NCBI RefSeq assembly: GCF_010501055.1
Contig: NZ_QVMO01000048.1
Coordinates: forward strand, 1-32,546
Origin: Dysgonomonas sp. 521
GTDB taxonomy: Bacteria; Bacteroidota; Bacteroidia; Bacteroidales; Dysgonomonadaceae
DNA: 32,546 bases
Direction: 5' to 3'
This document shows, one piece after another, positions 31,176-32,546 of this stretch (positions within the stretch are counted from its first letter, which is position 1; every line of letters starts with the position of its first letter). The translations under genes and the position numbers were made by a program. The notes under the pieces were generated by a model. The model worked only from the letters and a program-made list of their open reading frames with translations, was not told where the DNA came from and ran no database searches.

Positions 31176-32438
31176 ATGGGACAAATCCAACCAATTGATG
31201 TAAAAGGAACAACCCCTGATATGTTCAGGGATGAAATTAAACAGATCGTAGGATTCCTTCAGGAACATTACGAAATACGCATACCGGCACAAGACCCGTC
31301 AAAAATTAAAATCACATGCAAAGATGAAAGCAGATATTCTTTTCCGCCCGATTTCGGTGATATATGGCTACACCTCAAATCGGAAGGGCACAGTGTCAGC
31401 AAAGATATACTCAGAACGGTAATTCGCAGCCCCAACTATATAACCCCCTGTGATCCCATCCGGGAATATTTTGATAGTGTACGGAAGAAATGGCAGGGAG
31501 AAAGTCAGATAGATAAGTTTTGCAATTACATCATTCCGCGCGTATTCGAAGAAAATACGCCCGAATATTACAGGGAACGTACAAACAAGCTTATAAAAAA
31601 ATGGTTTGTCGCCTGTGTGGCTTGCTGGATCGGGAAATATCCGAATGATGTTGCGCTCGGATTTATTCACAGCTCCGAAGGGATTGGGAAAACACATCTG
31701 GTAGAATTCTTTGTACCGGATATGCTGAAAGAATATTATGTGAAATCGAGTAAGGACGATAAGAAATTTGACATTGAAGATGTATTCACGCGCTATATGA
31801 TAGTAAATTTTGATGAACTGAACGGAGTAAACCCGCGCTCAGTGGACACTTTCAAAAGCTGCATGTCTGACAGGAAGATACTGAACAAACGCCGGCACGA
31901 AGAATTTGCCACGGATAAAGACCGCATCGGGTGTGCTGTATTTACCACAAACCGCAATCAGGAATTAGGCGGATTCCTTCACGATAGTTACGGTTACAGG
32001 CGTTGGGGTATTATCGAACTGGAAGATATAGACCGGGAATATTCGAAGGTAGTGGACGTTGATCAGCTTTGGAGTGAGGCTCTGACGCTGTTCGAAGAAA
32101 CAGAATTCAATTACAAGTTTGAGCAGCCCGATTATGATGATTTCAAAGAATACAACCGGCGATATATGTTCGAAACATCGGCAATGAAGTTTGTACAACT
32201 GCACTTAACTGTTCCACAATCGAATGACGAAGGGGAAAAACTAAACGCATCGGCAATATTCGCCCGATTAAGAAACAAAATCCGTAAAGAAGACCAGAGC
32301 AAAATAACAATCACCAAACTGGGAACCGCCCTTACTGCTTTGGGATTCCCCAAAATATCTTTCCGGGATGATGACGGCAATTCAATAAAAGGATATCGGG
32401 TAATATTTAATGATGATAAAGATTTAACTAAAAAATAA
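31176..32438 (+). CDS. VapE-type (virulence-associated E) P-loop ATPase, probable replicative helicase
   Basis: 420 residues. The ATPase domain (about 130-300) has a Walker A SSEGIGKT (166-173), Walker B YMIVNFDELN (Asp213-Glu214), a sensor FTTNR (256-260) and arginines RRW (275-277) of the type seen in VapE/D5-like SF3 helicases. The N-terminal part (1-125) is short and has no primase motif, so unlike many phage VapE proteins it is not fused to an archaeo-eukaryotic primase. The C-terminus (about 325-420) looks like a winged-helix tail. VapE proteins drive replication in prophages, satellites and pathogenicity islands. It is the last gene of the early operon in the window. Confidence 0.85.
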   Translation: MGQIQPIDVKGTTPDMFRDEIKQIVGFLQEHYEIRIPAQDPSKIKITCKDESRYSFPPDFGDIWLHLKSEGHSVSKDILRTVIRSPNYITPCDPIREYFDSVRKKWQGESQIDKFCNYIIPRVFEENTPEYYRERTNKLIKKWFVACVACWIGKYPNDVALGFIHSSEGIGKTHLVEFFVPDMLKEYYVKSSKDDKKFDIEDVFTRYMIVNFDELNGVNPRSVDTFKSCMSDRKILNKRRHEEFATDKDRIGCAVFTTNRNQELGGFLHDSYGYRRWGIIELEDIDREYSKVVDVDQLWSEALTLFEETEFNYKFEQPDYDDFKEYNRRYMFETSAMKFVQLHLTVPQSNDEGEKLNASAIFARLRNKIRKEDQSKITITKLGTALTALGFPKISFRDDDGNSIKGYRVIFNDDKDLTKK

Positions 32439-32546
32439 ATATAAAACAATGCTAAGTACATGACAAAAATTTAAAGATATCAATATCATTCTGATTATTA
32501 GCATTTAACAACACTTGCATTATGTGATTAAGTCCATATTTGAAAA
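32439..32546. other. Right edge of window
   Basis: About 100 AT-rich bases after the VapE-type gene with no visible gene or terminator. The mobile element continues beyond the window. Confidence 0.5.

Noticed and set aside
1..32546. tRNA or rRNA genes
   Set aside because: No cloverleaf with a GGTTCRA-type T arm or rRNA-like sequence was seen on reading; not excluded by computation.

Overview
The window looks like a chromosome segment of a Bacteroidetes bacterium, most likely Bacteroidales and perhaps Dysgonomonas-like (the genus is a guess). The reasons are the recurrent -7 promoter motif TAnnTTTG instead of a TATAAT box, weak or absent Shine-Dalgarno sequences, AT-rich intergenic DNA, Bacteroidetes-type proteins (an outer-membrane beta-barrel with the NSPYSRYGYG start, lipoprotein LptC, a RIC-like/LuxR fusion regulator, a Porphyromonas-type Fe/Mn superoxide dismutase) and many signal peptides ending in an Ala-Gln type site.

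Layout. 0.2-5.2 kb: a minus-strand group with endonuclease III (nth), a membrane-anchored PpiD/SurA-like foldase, lipoprotein LptC and a beta-barrel outer-membrane protein, so mainly envelope biogenesis. 5.6-7.5 kb: an exosortase-family membrane protease facing a membrane glycosyltransferase. 7.6-10.2 kb: lysA and lysC (diaminopimelate/lysine pathway), formerly a tight lysC-lysA operon and now split by a short transposable element. 10.7-13.8 kb: a cysteine-free thioredoxin-like protein, an EcsC-family protein, a nicotinamidase-like hydrolase and a small membrane protein with an internal repeat. 14.3-15.9 kb: a membrane-anchored TPR regulator. 16.0-16.5 kb: a non-coding nested inverted-repeat region. 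16.6-21.1 kb: topoisomerase IV subunit B (parE), purU and a POT peptide transporter. 21.2-26.6 kb: a membrane protein, a hemerythrin-like/LuxR regulator divergent from an apparently exported superoxide dismutase, htpG and a stand-alone ECF sigma factor.

From about 26.7 kb to the right edge lies the left part of a mobile element, probably a prophage or phage satellite. It has two leftward repressor-type genes, a divergent switch region with four copies of the half-site TGTGATAT, and a tightly packed rightward early operon: a small basic protein, a stand-alone OmpR-type winged helix, several unknown proteins, a Cys-rich zinc protein, an HNH nuclease, two small ORFs of 26 and 38 codons, a helical protein and a VapE-type SF3-like ATPase. 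No integrase, terminase or structural gene lies inside the window, so its class and its right end are unknown.

The most distinctive non-coding feature is a family of three related miniature elements (234, 195 and 75 bp) with GAGYCTGTTTAAATTTTA ends and exact TNA target duplications. Two bracket lysC: one sits in its leader and the other supplies its last codons and stop. The third sits in the divergent regulator/superoxide dismutase intergenic region. No tRNA, rRNA or CRISPR array was seen.
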